A stretch of 64,000 nucleotides of DNA from Struthio camelus (Eukaryota; Chordata; Aves; Struthioniformes; Struthionidae). The translations under genes were made by a program, and so were the position numbers. The stretch spans positions 4,042,501 through 4,106,500 of the forward strand of contig NC_090981.1 of NCBI RefSeq assembly GCF_040807025.1, given 5' to 3'. How positions within the stretch are numbered: position 1 is the stretch's first letter; each line of letters begins with the position of its first letter. Below are positions 1 through 13,400 of this stretch, piece after piece. The notes below the pieces were generated by a model that was given only the letters and a program-made list of their open reading frames with translations, was not told where the DNA came from and did no database searches.

Positions 1-816
1 GGCTGGAGAGTTGGGTGAAGGGGAACCTCCTGAAGTTCAACCAAGGCAAGTGCAGGGTCCTGCACCTGGGGAGGAATAACCCCATGCCCCAGGACAGGCT
101 GGGGGCTGACCTGCTGGAGAGCAGCTCTGCCGAGAAGGACCTGGGAGTGCTGGTGGACAACAAGTTGACCATGAGCCAGCAGTGTGCCCTTGGGGCCAAG
201 AAGGCCAAGGGTATCCTGGGCTGCATGAGGCAGAGTGTTGCCAGCAGGTGGAGGGAGGTGATCCTGCCCCTCTACTCAGCCCTGGGGAGGCCCCACCTGG
301 AGTCCTGTGTCCAGTGCTGGGCTCCCCAGTACAAGAGAGACATGGCACTCCTGGGGAGAGTCCAGCGGAGGGCTACTGAGATGATTAGGGGACTGGAGCA
401 TCTCTCCTATGAAGAAAGGCTGAGGGAGCTGGGCCTGTTCAGCCTGGAGAAGAGAAGACTGAGGGGGGATCTCAATGAGTATCAATGGTATCTGAAGGGA
501 GGGTGTCAAGAGGCTGGGGCCAGTCTCTTCTCCGTGGTGCCCAGGGACAGGACAAGAGGCAACGGGCACAAACTGAACCACAGGAAGTTCCATCTGAACC
601 TGAGAAAAAACTTCTTCACTGTGAGGGTGACTGAGCCCTGGCACAGGTTGCCCAGAGAGGTTGTGGAGTCTCCTTCCCTGGAGATATTCAAAACCCACCT
701 GGACGCGATCCTGGGCAATGTGCTCTAGGTGACCCTGCTTGAGCAGGGAGGTTGGACTAGATGATCTCCAGAGGTCCCTTCCAACCTAAACGATTCTGTG
801 ATTCTGTGATTCTGTA
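1..816 (+). mobile_element. CR1 LINE, 3' part of ORF2 and 3' tail, cut by window edge
   Basis: This is a chicken-repeat-1 type non-LTR retrotransposon. The sequence shows the C-terminal end of ORF2, then a short 3' UTR, then the typical CR1 terminal microsatellite (about three copies of an ATTCTGTG-like octamer at 794-816). There is no poly-A tail, as expected for CR1. The left end runs off the window, so total length is unknown. It lies in ALDH1A1 intron 3, in the opposite orientation to the gene. It is very similar to the copy at 39434-40592, which indicates the same young subfamily. The GC content is well above that of the surrounding intron, as is usual for this family. Confidence 0.95.
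3..728 (+). pseudogene. CR1 ORF2 C-terminal fragment (post-RT domain)
   Basis: The reading frame is open from the left edge to a TAG at 726-728, about 240 codons. It covers the ORF2 region downstream of the reverse-transcriptase catalytic box. Recognisable family blocks include [18 protein letters not shown] near the start, [20 protein letters not shown] in the middle, and [15 protein letters not shown] near the end. No stop or frameshift is seen in this part, but the catalytic RT core and the endonuclease are not in the window, so activity cannot be judged. The short stretch around 470-490 is rearranged relative to the copy at 40 kb (NEYQWY here, INVYKY there). No start codon is expected here because the frame comes in from outside. 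Confidence 0.9.
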
Positions 817-3173
817 AACATCTTCTTGATACTCCTAGAAGCTTTGCCCCAAATCTTCCAATCACAGAGACACTGAGGACCTTTACATTTGTGGACTATC
901 CTGTGAGAATGCTTGGCAGAAAAATCCCAACTTATAGTTCAGAGATCTAGTCAAATCTTTGAAATATTCTTTTCTTTTGAAATTTGGTATTTCATATAGC
1001 TAAGGTTCCTTAATGTTTCAGGCTGAGTCTATAGTCTGATCTTGCAAAGATATTGTTTCACCTAAATACTCCCTGCATTGTCCATAATTTTAGTTAGTTT
1101 AGTGAAAGGACTGCAGGAAGAGAACAGAGCAAATAGAGAAGGCGGCAATGCTTGATGGTTTTCAACAACAAGGAACTGATTCAATGAAATATGCCCTTGC
1201 CACTCAAGGTGGCAATCCAGCCCTGTATTGTTTACATTCTCTTTGACCATAGGAGAAAATTCTTCCCTGGCCCCAAACTTATGTACTCTAACTTTGAAGA
1301 TCACAACAGACTGAAACTTTAGAAACAAAAATCTCTGTGGCTCTTTCAGTACCCTACTTAGACTTACTCTTCCAGTAGCCTACCTACAAGACTGTTCAGC
1401 CTCTGGAGCTTTTGGGAGAGGCATCTTATCATTATATGAAATAACAAAATGGAATAATTTTGATCCTGGCCAGATGCACAAACTCATGAAAATGTATTTA
1501 CAATGAACTTTGGGGGTCTAGTTTGGCCTCTAGTGGTTACAAGGCTATTTTTTATTCTATCTCTACTGGCTCCACTGCTCCTCAGATAAGCTGAGAGTGG
1601 AGAAAATCTCTTTGGCTAACTCAGACTATTCTGATGAAGTCTGGAAAGCACTTCAAGCACTTCATTCAAACACACCTTATCTAAAAGGGAAAAGTAGCCA
1701 ATAATGTATTGAAGGTGTGGGAAATAAAGTCAGTAAAATAGAAACAAGGGATAGACCCCTGAGGGAAGGAGAACAAAAACTGACTGCTTTGTTTCTGCTT
1801 CCTTGAGGAAAAAAGATTATTCCTCTGTCCTCTTTGCATGTGTAATGCCTTAGACTGTATGACAAAGAAAATGCCAGTTTATCCAATATTTAGCTGACAA
1901 GCAGGTATACTTTTCCTATAAAAGGTGTAACTCCTTTAAAATATAGTCTCTCTCCAATAAACCTAACATTATTAAAGACACAAATGATGGCCACCTTAGT
2001 TTTTTCCTGAGAAACTTAATTATCACTCCAGATCAAGGTGACAGGATTAGTTTAGAGAAAGAACTTAATTGAAGAAAAGTGTAAAGCTGACAGTTGCAAA
2101 CTTTGAAATTTTGAGGAAATAACCAGTTCCAGTGCAAGTATCTGTCTAGACTAGAGCCAGAAAGAAACCATGGACAATAGAATCTTTTTTTGCAGATTAT
2201 ATGTATTTTGGAGATTTAAGTTTTACTAGCTTATTGTTGGCACTGTTTGTAGCAAATGGCTAAATGCTTTGAATTGCAATTAAATCAATCAAAGCGATGA
2301 TCCTGAGTGTTGGATGCTCCTTATGCTTTCTTAAATTTTTGACACTGTTCAAAGAAAGCCAGAGCTCATCTTCAAGATAGTGCAAACAAGTATCCTGTCT
2401 AAACTTTAGTTCCAGGAGGTGCTTGAAATAGCAAAGAGATCATCTTAATGGCAGCATCAAACTTGGGGTTTAAAACATGTGTAGGGTAGTACAGTTTACC
2501 AAATAAGTAGTGCATTTCTACTTTAAACATTGTTTTTTGCATTTGTGCACAGATGGTAGGTGGTGCTGCTGCTTTTAAGAGTAGTAAAATTGGTGCGCCA
2601 ACAGACAGGAGCTGACAAAGACGGGAAATCCTCCCCCCTCCCCCCCGATGCTCTTCTTACTAACATATAATTTGTGTTGCCTTTGGTTCTGGTTAATATT
2701 TTTCACTCATTGCCAGGTACAAGCTGGAATTAATGAAGGACCAGTGATTAAAAAAATCATACCCATGAATTCAAGGTTTCTCCTAGTTCTGACTTGTTTC
2801 TTCTGTAAGTATGGAACCTCTGAGCAGAGCTGTGAATTAGGCCTTGAGTCAGGTCTTGATTTAGCTAAGTGTTAAACACGTTGGATGTTAGCGTGTCCTT
2901 AACAATCAACAATTAAAACTGCATTGATTGTAGGGGGCTTAAGCCTTCTCTTAAAGCTGATCAAATATTTAAGTACTTTGTGGATTTGGGGCCTTAGGGG
3001 ACCAGAGTGCAAGCTGGTTTAATGAGGTCCATTTGCAATACAGAACAAAACCAAGTATTTAGATAGCCTGACTTTCCAAGGGGTTAAGCATGTTAACCTT
3101 GCTGATACCTCTTTCTTTAAAATTCAGGGCATAGACTTTTTTCCCCTTCTTTTTGTTCACATATTATACTTAC
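817..3173 (-). other. ALDH1A1: ALDH1A1 intron 3 (partial)
   Basis: Unique AT-rich intronic sequence lies between the CR1 and the exon 3 donor. The donor at 3172-3173 reads GTAAGT on the minus strand. The next ALDH1A1 exon should begin with the conserved TME motif; I saw no sequence coding for it, so exon 4 is presumably beyond the left edge. The only low-complexity feature noted is a pure pyrimidine run at 2630-2646 made of two C tracts separated by one T. Confidence 0.8.
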
Positions 3174-3314
3174 AGCAAGAATTAGCCGGTCTCTTTCAAC
3201 TAAATCAGCCAGTTTATTCAAGAGCCTTCCTCGTTCTGAAGCATCCATCGTTCGCCAGGGTGAACCAAGCTCAAAAGCGTTTCTGGCTGCTTTAACAGCC
3301 TTGTCTACATCTGC
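3174..3314 (-). CDS. ALDH1A1: ALDH1A1 coding exon 3 (retinaldehyde dehydrogenase 1)
   Basis: This 141-base exon encodes 47 residues, beginning [20 protein letters not shown], then [20 protein letters not shown], and ending RDRLILA. It matches the ALDH1A1 family almost residue for residue, and 141 bases is the usual length of this exon in vertebrate ALDH1A genes. The acceptor (CCCCACAG at 3315 and above) and donor (GCT then GTAAGT at 3173 and below) are canonical, and both junctions are phase 0. The segment is part of the N-terminal NAD-binding domain of a cytosolic, homotetrameric, NAD-dependent dehydrogenase that oxidises retinaldehyde to retinoic acid. The catalytic Cys and Glu are encoded by later exons outside the window. 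No disabling change is seen. Confidence 0.96.
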
Positions 3315-6300
3315 CTGTGGGGAAAACAGGGAAATTTTATGATCAATAATTGATTCTGTCATCCAGTTTTGTTGGTTGTTAAACATGCAAGGTGTTTTGC
3401 AGAATAAATAAGAGACTCCCATACCATTAGAAAGCTTAGAATCTAATCAAAATTAGTGCAGTAACTTTGTAGTAGTAAACTAGATATATGTTTTAATTCT
3501 TCTTTCAAAGATTTTTGCTACCATTTCAGCAATGTGAAGTTGTATGAGAAACAGATGGGTTCTCAAAGCTCCTAAAATAAAAACTTATTAAGGAACTCTA
3601 TTTTTAGATTTAGATTTTTCAAACCTGTCTGTCTTTTAGCATCCATAATTGGGGATACACCCATACGTTGCATTGCTGATGCAATTTAAACTCTCTCATG
3701 TACAAAGAAATGCCCAAATCTGCAAGTTAAATTTTTAGGCATCCAACATAATCTAAAAATATCTGGTGGTGTGATGAAGACCAGTTTAGAAAAATTTGTT
3801 CCTTAAAATGTTTTGTAAAATGAACCCAAATGTATTATTGGGAGAAACAAATCATTTGTATTTGAAGACATTAAGAAACATAAGTATTTAAAATAATGTG
3901 AGCAATTGACTATTTGACCAGGTTTAAAATGCTGAGCCTAAGCACTGTGAGCATTGTCTTTGCATTAAACAAGTTAACTTGTCAGACTATTAATGTTTTT
4001 TATAGCATAATTTATTATTTATTATTTGGCTGTTGCTATAGCAAAGAAACATACAATAAATTATATGAAACTCTTCTCTTTGTGAGTGTTCCAGGATATA
4101 AAAAATCCAATTAAAAATCTCCTGAGAAATGGCTTTCAGTACTTGGAATTTTTCTATATTTCATGAATCTTGTAAAAGTTTTCCTAGCAAAACAAAAAGA
4201 GGTTTATTCTAGTCTTTCATTATAAATTAAAAACAAATTTAAATTAAAAAGAGCAAATCTATCCATGGCACATTTCCCTGAGCAATTTACATGCATTCTT
4301 TAAAGGATTTCTTTTGAATGTTTTTGTATTGCTGGTTTCTAGAGTCTCCTCTGGGTAAATCACTATCAAGGTTGACTAAGTCAACACCAAAGTCAGTTGT
4401 TTTTAAATGTGAACCAGCTCTAGAACTTTTAACTGATGTTGATAACCAATAATTGATTCTCCTTAGAGGAGGAAAAAAGCCCCAAATCCTGCCTTGGAAA
4501 GCCCAGAAATCCCCAAACCAGCACAGATCTGCAAGGCAGGACACCCCCAGAACTTATTCTACTTGTAAAGGCAGGAGATCTGGGAAAAGGATGGATCAGA
4601 AGGATCCATCACCTGATTCATCATTATATAGTACTTCTAACCAGTCACCTACATCAGGTAGATGAAATCTGCCAGACTAAGGATTGCTTCTCTTCTGAAC
4701 TGTCAGAATCTCACCAAATACCTCATCACTTATCTGTGGCCCAGAAAACTACATTCAATGAATAATTAATTCATACTTTTAAAAAAAATGTTATCTATTG
4801 TAAACATTCTAAAGCTTTTCAATACAACAACTTGGGATATATGCCTTGGCCTGTAATATTTGTCATTTATAAATATTGGAAAAGAAAGAACAAGGTGAGA
4901 ACTTAAGTCATACTTGTATGAATGGTGTAAATTAAAACTAAATACAGTGTCATGTGTTCTTTCTACTACAGGTAGAAATAATTAAAATCAAGAAAAATTA
5001 TTTAAAACTAATTAAGTGCTGCGAATGAAAAGTAAGAAAAAAAAGATGTTCTTCAACTATATGAAATTAAATTTAGGTATATAAATCTACACTGAGAGAA
5101 TCAAGATTGATAGTGCCTTGCAGAGCTAGTTGTTTTAATAGATTTTTATAGATGTGCATTTACTTTACATCCCATTGACCATTTGTTAAATAAATGTAGT
5201 TCTCCTTTATTATTATTAGGGGCCTTTAGGATTAGTGAATGTAGCTTGAAAGAGCCAAACTGAAAGGAAAACAGTTCCCACCCACATACGTGTCTGTGCT
5301 TTGTAATCTCCACTTTTTTTAAAAAATACCACTGCAAGGCAGTGTACAGCCCTTTGTCAACTCTATTGTACGCACAAATTAAATTCCTAAAATCTCTTGG
5401 CTCATTATCTAAAGACTAGGCTCTAGAATATTAGGTTCACAATGACTGTGTAATTTACTAGATTTGTACATTTCACTTGGCAATTTAGTTAATAGCAGTT
5501 GTCATTACACATTAGTGTGCAAAATTATTGGAGAGAAAGCAAACCTGTGTGTTGAACAGTATTATCTCTAACAAGTTGTTAGATTGCTTGTAAAGAATGA
5601 AAGCTACAAGAGTTCTGAATGCTAAGAGTTCTGAGCACTAGATACAGATAACAAGGACTAAAGAAAAGCAAGAATGAGACATTTCAAGAACTCATGCTCA
5701 GACATTTAAGATTATAAAAAGCCAGATTTATGCAGACTTTTCTCAGCCATCTTTTGTATAACAAAAAGTTTTTTAAAAAATGTCTTTACTATGACTTTTT
5801 TAATACTGGCAGCATGCATGGTCACTGTTGCTCACGTGCTAGACAGATAGCATTTGGGCCAAAGTTTATCAGATCCATGACAAAAATTATAGAATCAAGT
5901 AATTGAGATTCAATGGGTACTGAAAGTTGAATTCCTCAAAAAGAGAATTTAATTTCGTGGAGAATCTCCATACAGTAAATTAAAATATTCTGAAAGAGAC
6001 TGTGTTTATTATATTGGCAATAAATTGTGTCAGTAAACAGGTAAGATAGATACACTGCTTATAGGTTTCATAATAGTTCTCATGGATGAGAAGGGGTTTA
6101 ACAGACATTTTGCTGCTAAATATAAAACAGATTCTTTAAACAAATCATTATAAGTATGCATACTTCTTGATCAAAAACAAGTCCAATTGAAAACAAATTG
6201 AATGTCAGATGTCATTTTGTGAGAAATACGAGCAAATTTTCTGGCTTTTGGACATGAAGATTTGCCTTTGGTGGGAAAGTGTAGAAAAGCAAATAAATAT

Positions 6301-7386
6301 TTGCATGGGCCAAAGCATTAATTATAAAATCAGTATTATTTTCAAGCCCAGTTAACAATTTTTGTATAGCTGTCAACTAGGAATAGAACATTCACTTCTC
6401 AGACTTACTTTCTCAGAGTTTATCCAAAAAATTTCTTTGGTCTTTTGAAACTGTTTAAGCTGCAGCGTCTGTTCTTTTTAAACAAGTAACCCCCTACTTG
6501 ATAACATGCATTTAAACTATATAATACCACTAAGCAAACCCTTTTCAACTGAAATTTACCTAGAATGATGAAAATATATAGCCGCTTATTTGAGTGTTTA
6601 GGTTTTCCTTATAGCTTTGATTAAACTGCATTTATCTGTAATTTTCCACTAAGAAATCTCATATATGTGAAAAAGGAATGTTTGTTTATAGCTGTCAACA
6701 ATTTTTTTTAGTCCTCTTCTTAAATTCATCAATTCAACAGGCAAATCAAGTTTGGTGGAATTAGTATCTATTTGATAGGTGACCTACATCTTCAGTCTTT
6801 TTTAGTACTATGTTCCAATATATTTTTTGGAAAACCACCTTGTTGAAGGGGGCAGTACTGAGAAGACAGAAATTCACAGCTGTAACTGTGGATAGCAATG
6901 ATCCTATTAACATTTTCTCAGAGTTTTCCTATCATGGGAAAATACCAGTATTTGTCCACTTTATTATGTTATTGGTAATGAAAGGCCTTATGTAATATGT
7001 GCTGTGAACAGATTATATCAGTGTAAGGAAGACAAGTGAAAAAATAGCTAAAATGACAGTAAAATGACTAGATGCCACCGATCAAAGAAAACAGATAAAA
7101 ATAATATTATTAATAAATAAAATTAGCAAAAAAAATTTCCTCATAATTTTCTTCAGATGAGTAAGGTCCTAAGTGTAAATCAGTTTTCCAGTGTCATTTT
7201 ATACACAGCATCAACTCCTAGTGAAAAAGCTAAGAATTATGTTTGCAGAAGAATTTATACAGGAAGTAGGTAGATCTCTACCTGATGTAGTATTTTACGT
7301 GAACACAGAAGGATGTTTGCCTTCCTGCTTTTAAGGTACAGAATTGTATTCAAAGCCAAGGTTAAAAACATGAAAGAAAACCCCAC
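3315..7386 (-). other. ALDH1A1: ALDH1A1 intron 2
   Basis: A complete 4.1 kb intron. It starts at 7386 with GTGGGG on the minus strand and ends with a pyrimidine-rich CCCCACAG at 3315. The content is AT-rich and mostly unique. I saw no transposon, tRNA or conserved open reading frame; the ORFs of 60-85 codons inside it have no recognisable family. Confidence 0.85.
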
Positions 7387-7491
7387 CTTGTCACCTTCTT
7401 CAATCTCACAGATTTTCTCTTCAGTTGCAGGGTTAAAGACCACAAATTTTTTACCACTGACTGAATCATGCCACTCATTGTTTATAAAAAT
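7387..7491 (-). CDS. ALDH1A1: ALDH1A1 coding exon 2
   Basis: This 105-base exon encodes 35 residues, beginning [20 protein letters not shown] and ending [15 protein letters not shown]. It is nearly identical to the corresponding exon of chicken ALDH1A1. The acceptor is TTTGCAG preceded by a T-rich tract (7492 upward), and the donor is AAG then GTGGGG (7386 downward). Both junctions are phase 0, so exons 1, 2 and 3 join in frame. The NPAT motif and the EEGD turn are hallmarks of the ALDH N-terminal segment. ALDH1A2 and ALDH1A3 are similar here, but the exon 1 sequence and the exact wording favour ALDH1A1. Confidence 0.96.
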
Positions 7492-10400
7492 CTGCAAAGG
7501 AAAAAAATAATGCAACATTATTAATAACATCTTGTCTATTGTTTATTTTAATGACTAAATCTATTGTTCACAACTGAGAGCTGTCTGGTTGGCACCTGAA
7601 TGCAAAATGGAATAGGTATTTCTACGTTATTCTGAAGAGATATGCAGTTAACCAGGAATAGCTTTTTAAAATTAACTTCCTATGGAGACAAGCCACTTTC
7701 TCTCTCCACAAGATATTTTCACTTTGTCTCAAATTATGAAAAGATATTGGTACATAGAGGTCCTTCCTCTGTCAAACCAAGGTCTGTGAAGTACAGGGGA
7801 GATACGGTCCTAAGTGACCTACCTAAATTTACCCATCTTTACTATGCTCACAGGTTTGGTAACTGTTGAGGGCCTTTCTGCTCCTACAGAAATAAACATG
7901 TCCCTACAGAAATAAACCCAACAGTTGGGTTTAATACATGTAGTATCTTGGAGAATGCAATTTTATTCAGCTTTCTTTTAATTCTTTTCATTCTCTCCTG
8001 AGGGGGGAAAAAAAAATCCTTTGGTTTTGTGGATTGGTACCTCAGTGGATGTGATCCTAATCAACATTTAAAAGAAGAATCATAATTCTATTAATCTTTT
8101 ACAGGAAAAACAGGATCTACTCCATTAAACAAAGGAAAGAATCACAAATCAAGAGGAAGTTACTGATGTGTTTGCCAAAAGTATACTGTTAGCATCCATG
8201 GAGAAATCCTAAACTGTCCTTGCAATTGGTGCAAATATTCTGAAAGAATATTTGCAGGATCTTGACCTGAACATCTTCTCATCACAGTGCTGTATTTCCC
8301 AGAGTTTATATGATGGGTGCCAGATGTGGGGTTATGATCATATAACCATAATCCTTCACTCAGCATGTGAATATACTCACATGAACATACAGCAAATGTT
8401 GCTGCTGACATTATAATGTACCCTCACTGCTGGGCAGGACTACAGCTGATGGCCACGTTTATGGGTGGCTCTTCTCTCTTCCCTCTCTACCTCAGCTTTT
8501 CTCTCCAACACACCAGGAATTCAAACCTCTCCCTCTTTGGTCTTCAGCATGTGCTGCAATTCCTGCCTTTGAAAGATGAAGCTACTTACATTATGAGACT
8601 TCAACTTTCAATGAGATGGTCTTCAGGTGACAGTTTTAGCTGTCATTACTGCATAACCAGTATGACTATCTTCTCTTTTAGCCAATCACAATCATTTTTT
8701 GCTATTCAGTACTTATTAAATAATTTCCATCAATGCCCTGATTATCTCCAGTTTAATTGCCACAGGCTCCAAATCTTTTGTCTCCCTGGTATTAGTGCTG
8801 CTTCCCTGTCTCCCATCTGGGTGATAGGTATAGAGTGCAAACATACCCCTGTTATTCTGACTGTCACTACTGGGTTGAATATTTTTATTGAAACTGCAAG
8901 GGGCATTACAGTAAATTAATAATACTTGTGTCCAGCTTGACAGTCTTTCATACTTTATTCCAATTCTGAGGATCTCTGTTATGTTTCTGCACTATTTTTC
9001 CTCAGGAGACATCACTGCTTTTGAATTTCCTTTCTCTTTCCTGGCCCCTTTTCCTAAGCTGTTGCCATCAAGTTGAACATCCATATTCCAGGAATACCAG
9101 GCAATCATACTTTGCTCACTTAAGTGTTTTCTCATTACTTTTACATGGGATCTTACATGGGACAGGGATGGGAGGAAGTCTAATAACATTAAACATAAAA
9201 TAAGTTAAAATTATGCTTTCCTAAATCTTGACAGAATATCCTGTCTTTTTATTTAATACCTTTCTATTTCAAGCTCTTAATAAATGGCCAAACATGTAGT
9301 TAGCAATTAAGCACATAAAAAGCAACAATTGCACAGCGGCTGGCCTACATCAAAGTTAATCATAACAGCTTACCCAGCAGCAATGAAACTGATATCCAAA
9401 GCTCATTTAATAACTGCTAGGAACTATGTCCTTATTCAAAGATTAAGCTTTTATGCAGGCTGAAAGTACAGTGTGTACCAAAATTACTTTGCATGGCTGG
9501 AACAAACATCATCACATCTTGACTGAAACACTGTTGGCACACATATAATAAGAATAAAATAAGACAAGATGGGCACTGTGGTTTCCTATATTGAGCTTTT
9601 ATGATCCATAACTTTTCATGGTATAATAGCATTAGAAATTCAAACCTAGACCCTTTTATATGGGGATAAGTAATTGGCAAATAGACCATTACAGTAGAAG
9701 AAATAATTAAATGTCTATTTTCCCTATAAAGTCTAAATGACATCAGTGTCAAACAAGAATACTTTCTCCAAAGACAGCACAAAATCATTTCTGGTTTGCT
9801 TTTGCTCTTATTTTGTTATCTGTTTGGTATGGCTCTTACCTTCTCCTCCAAGCTCTGGCATCCTTATTTCAATTTTGCTATATATCCCTTAAAACTACAC
9901 CAAAAGAGTGTTTCAGGAGTGAGAAGTTCTGCATCTATGTAGATTTTTGATTACTGGCAAATCCTGTCTGAATAATAAGACTGTTGATGCAATCTGTAGA
10001 AATTCATCTGCTTCCCCATTAAAAAAAAAAAAAACAAATAAATAAGGAAATAAACCACAGCAATTTTTACTGAAAAATTAATTTTGTTTTGATTCTGTAG
10101 GGAAAAAATATGACACCTTCCACTTCACTGTGAAGAGGTAAATGGTGTCGTCTAAAATGTGTACTTTATACCATTATGAAAAGACTATAATGTTGCTGAA
10201 GTTTCTCTTCTGTCATATTGAAGATGATGCAAAATGAACTGATTCAGCAATTGCTAGACAGTAGAGAAGGAATAGATCTACTAAAAATATTCCCTTAGTT
10301 GTAATTACTGAGATATTATAAAATACTACAAAGCTGTGAAAATTCAGAAGACAATAGAAGTGTGAAGGCACAGATGATAAAAAGAGGAGGCTGTGTTAGG

Positions 10401-13400
10401 TGCTATGTAGGTTGCTCTTTAAAGTGGACACTATTATGTGTACAGTCTGATATTACCAGTAGCAATCGCCTCTGTCAAATCCTCCCTACGCTGTCTGGGT
10501 TGAGGTCAGTGTTGAAATGAGATCACCTCTCTGAGCAACCCCAAAGCCCCACATTTGAGCCAATCTTCCTCCCCAATGATGGCCAGCATCCTCCTTTCCC
10601 ATGGGCTTCTAACGCCATTGCACTGTCTGCCCTCGCATAAGGCCTGCCCTCATGCTCCTGGAGATTGCAGCAGGCTCTGACTGTACCATCATTGCTACGA
10701 GGGTATTTTATTCTCAGATCATGCCTACCTTCAGGATCATGGTTTGAAACTATCATCTTGTCCCACTGGTTATTAACCACACAGTCAAAGGGAGACCAAC
10801 TAGCAGAAAAGGTACCATTCCCATTTCCTCTCCATCAGGATAAAACACTGCTGCTGCTCGTAACAGCAGGAGTTTCTACATTTATATAGAGAATCAGGAA
10901 ATACTTTGGGGCAGGAAAATCAAAGTAAATAATGCTTGATTCGGGGAGGGCAGAAGCAAGGCACCATAACTGCAGGATAAATGTGTTTTGTCACATGGAA
11001 CTGCAATTTAAACACAGCCACCACAACCACATATGTTATGAAAACAGAAAACCTTTCAGGAAACAGATTTTTTGCATAGTATTGAAATTACTTACACTGA
11101 CTCTCTGGGCAGTTAAGAATTGGTGAATAATTTGGTAATAAACTATCAAGGCCAATAAAAATATTTCTCTCTAAATGGATATGGTAACAATTTGCTATTA
11201 TTATATTCCTATATGTTTGAATTTGTCTATATGTGGGCACCATATATATAGTGTCATTATTTCCTTTAGCTATCAGGGCTGACCATCAAACTCCTGACTT
11301 ATCAAAAGCTGTAAGGCAAATAAGGGAAATATGAGTCCCTGGAAATTTCAGGAAGAACCACATAAAATTGATTGTTATGAAAGGGCAAAGACAGCAGTTA
11401 AATGGTTAATACGAAAAAGGCCATCTTTAGTAACTAGATACATTGCCAAGAAAAGAGACAAAGTAAAAGGTAAATATTAACATAACACTGCTATGATGTT
11501 ACAGTATGCCAAATTCATATCTGTCTGTGAAAGGAATAATAGTAAAACATACCATTTTTGGAAGTTTTGAAAGTATTTGTTTAAATACTACATTTATTGC
11601 ACCAACCAATATCACCCATGATATTACTTTAGAGTAACTTTCTTATTAATGTTTCTAATACCATTTCCTTTTAAAATTGTAACTTTATTACATTAAATAT
11701 GTACACGACATTGTATCAGGACTGTATAAATCAAACTATCCAGCTGTCTTCTTTAAGTTAGATGGCAATCTTCCTTATGCAGGTGTGAAAGACAGAAAAG
11801 AGAAGGAAAAAGTCAAAACTCTCCATGTAAGCAGCATTACATGTATTGCAGGCAGCTGCACTCCTAGTTGTGTGAGAAGCCCTGCTCATTTAACACTGCA
11901 GAGTATATGCTGCAAACAAACAGGATGTGGATTTCTAAATCCAGGGAGCATTGATGTCCCAGCCAAAAGCAGTCTCTGGCTACTCCCCCGTCTTATTGAA
12001 AAAAGCATTTGGAATCATCTTGCAACAGGTTACAGTGTTTTTTTCCATCAGGCAGAACTTCTTTGGCAGCCAAAATCCAAATTTTTTTTGTTTGTTTGTC
12101 AGACGTAAATGCAAAAGACCCACTTCTCTCTTGCACATGCTGTGCAGGGGGTTGTCTATAATGACTGAATACAGACCATGGAGCTTAGGGCTGAAAATTT
12201 ATGTTGCAAGGATTGACATCTTCGAAATGCTGTTGCGTGCATTTTGTAACTGCTATTTCACTGGCATTTTTAAGAAACAACAAATTTAAGAATTTATAAC
12301 TTTTACCCTTCTTTGCACTAGACCTGAAAATCAGCTTTTGCTGGAGATGATGCTGTACACTAGTAAAGCTTTGTATTTAAAATAAAGCCCAGGTAACAGG
12401 CTATTGCAGTCAAAATGCCTTTGATTGGCTTTATTTTCTGGTGTCAGAGTATAGTAAAATCTTGATTCTCTGAACTGATTGACTTCAATTCAGATAATCA
12501 GATATAGAGCTTCCACCATTTGGGGCTTAAGTTATCTGCAAGACTGAAGTGTTTCTGTCCTTGTTTAGACAGTTGATTTGGTCATTCAAGTGTTCTGAAC
12601 AGAGAATTGGGAGACAAGACCTGCTCTTTGCCTTTCTTTGTCATCCCAGTGGGTTTTTTTTTTCCTCCCTTCAGCCCTTGTGTATGTTGCAAAGACAATG
12701 AATTCATTTTGCATATTTTGCAAAGTATTTGTTAGCTGGAAAGTGCCATATTTGTGCCTTTGTTGTATAAGGAAAATGTTTGACTCAGGACAGCTTTGTC
12801 TCAGGTGGAACATGCTGTAGCTCTGCTGGGAAGGATTTCAGGGCTCTGCCCTAGGTACCAAGCCCTAATAAAACAGCTCATTAGAGCATCTCCCAGAGAT
12901 TAAAGATCCCCTTTTGTGGGCTCTCTATTGTGCAAAGCCTGTATAGGATAGTCAGGTCTCAGTGCTTCCACAGAAGTAACTTAAAAGTTTTAGTCAGTTG
13001 TGCAACTTGGAGAAAATGTTTCATTTCTGATGCTGCAAAGATCCTTTACATAGCCCCATATTCAGGATCTGTCCATAAATTTATTCTTCATTAGGGAAGA
13101 ATTTTTATTAGAATATTATAATCTATAAACCATACTACAGAGATCTAGTCAAGAAAAGTAAAATAGCCATCAAAAATATGGACAAATTGACCTATTAAAG
13201 GTGGCTTTATAAATGTGGAAGGATATCACTAAGCTATCTTCTCTTTAGCTACTAGCAACTTTTCCAAATGCATGTAGAAAAAGCATAACCTCTTCCCCTA
13301 TGAATCTGCCACCTGGCAATCTACAACTCTGGCTTGATAAAGTTTTTCTTGACAATGCTCTTCAAATGTGTCCAGTTGCCTGTTATACAGAGCTAAATGT

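Noticed and set aside
37..718. Minus-strand open frames across the CR1 copies at 1-816, 39.4-40.6 kb and 63.0-63.5 kb
   Set aside because: They are shadows of the CR1 coding frames on the plus strand, caused by high GC content.
8416..8919. 167-codon open frame on the plus strand in ALDH1A1 intron 1
   Set aside because: It resembles no known domain, is antisense to the gene, and lies in a pyrimidine-rich patch that lowers stop frequency. Chance is the simplest explanation.
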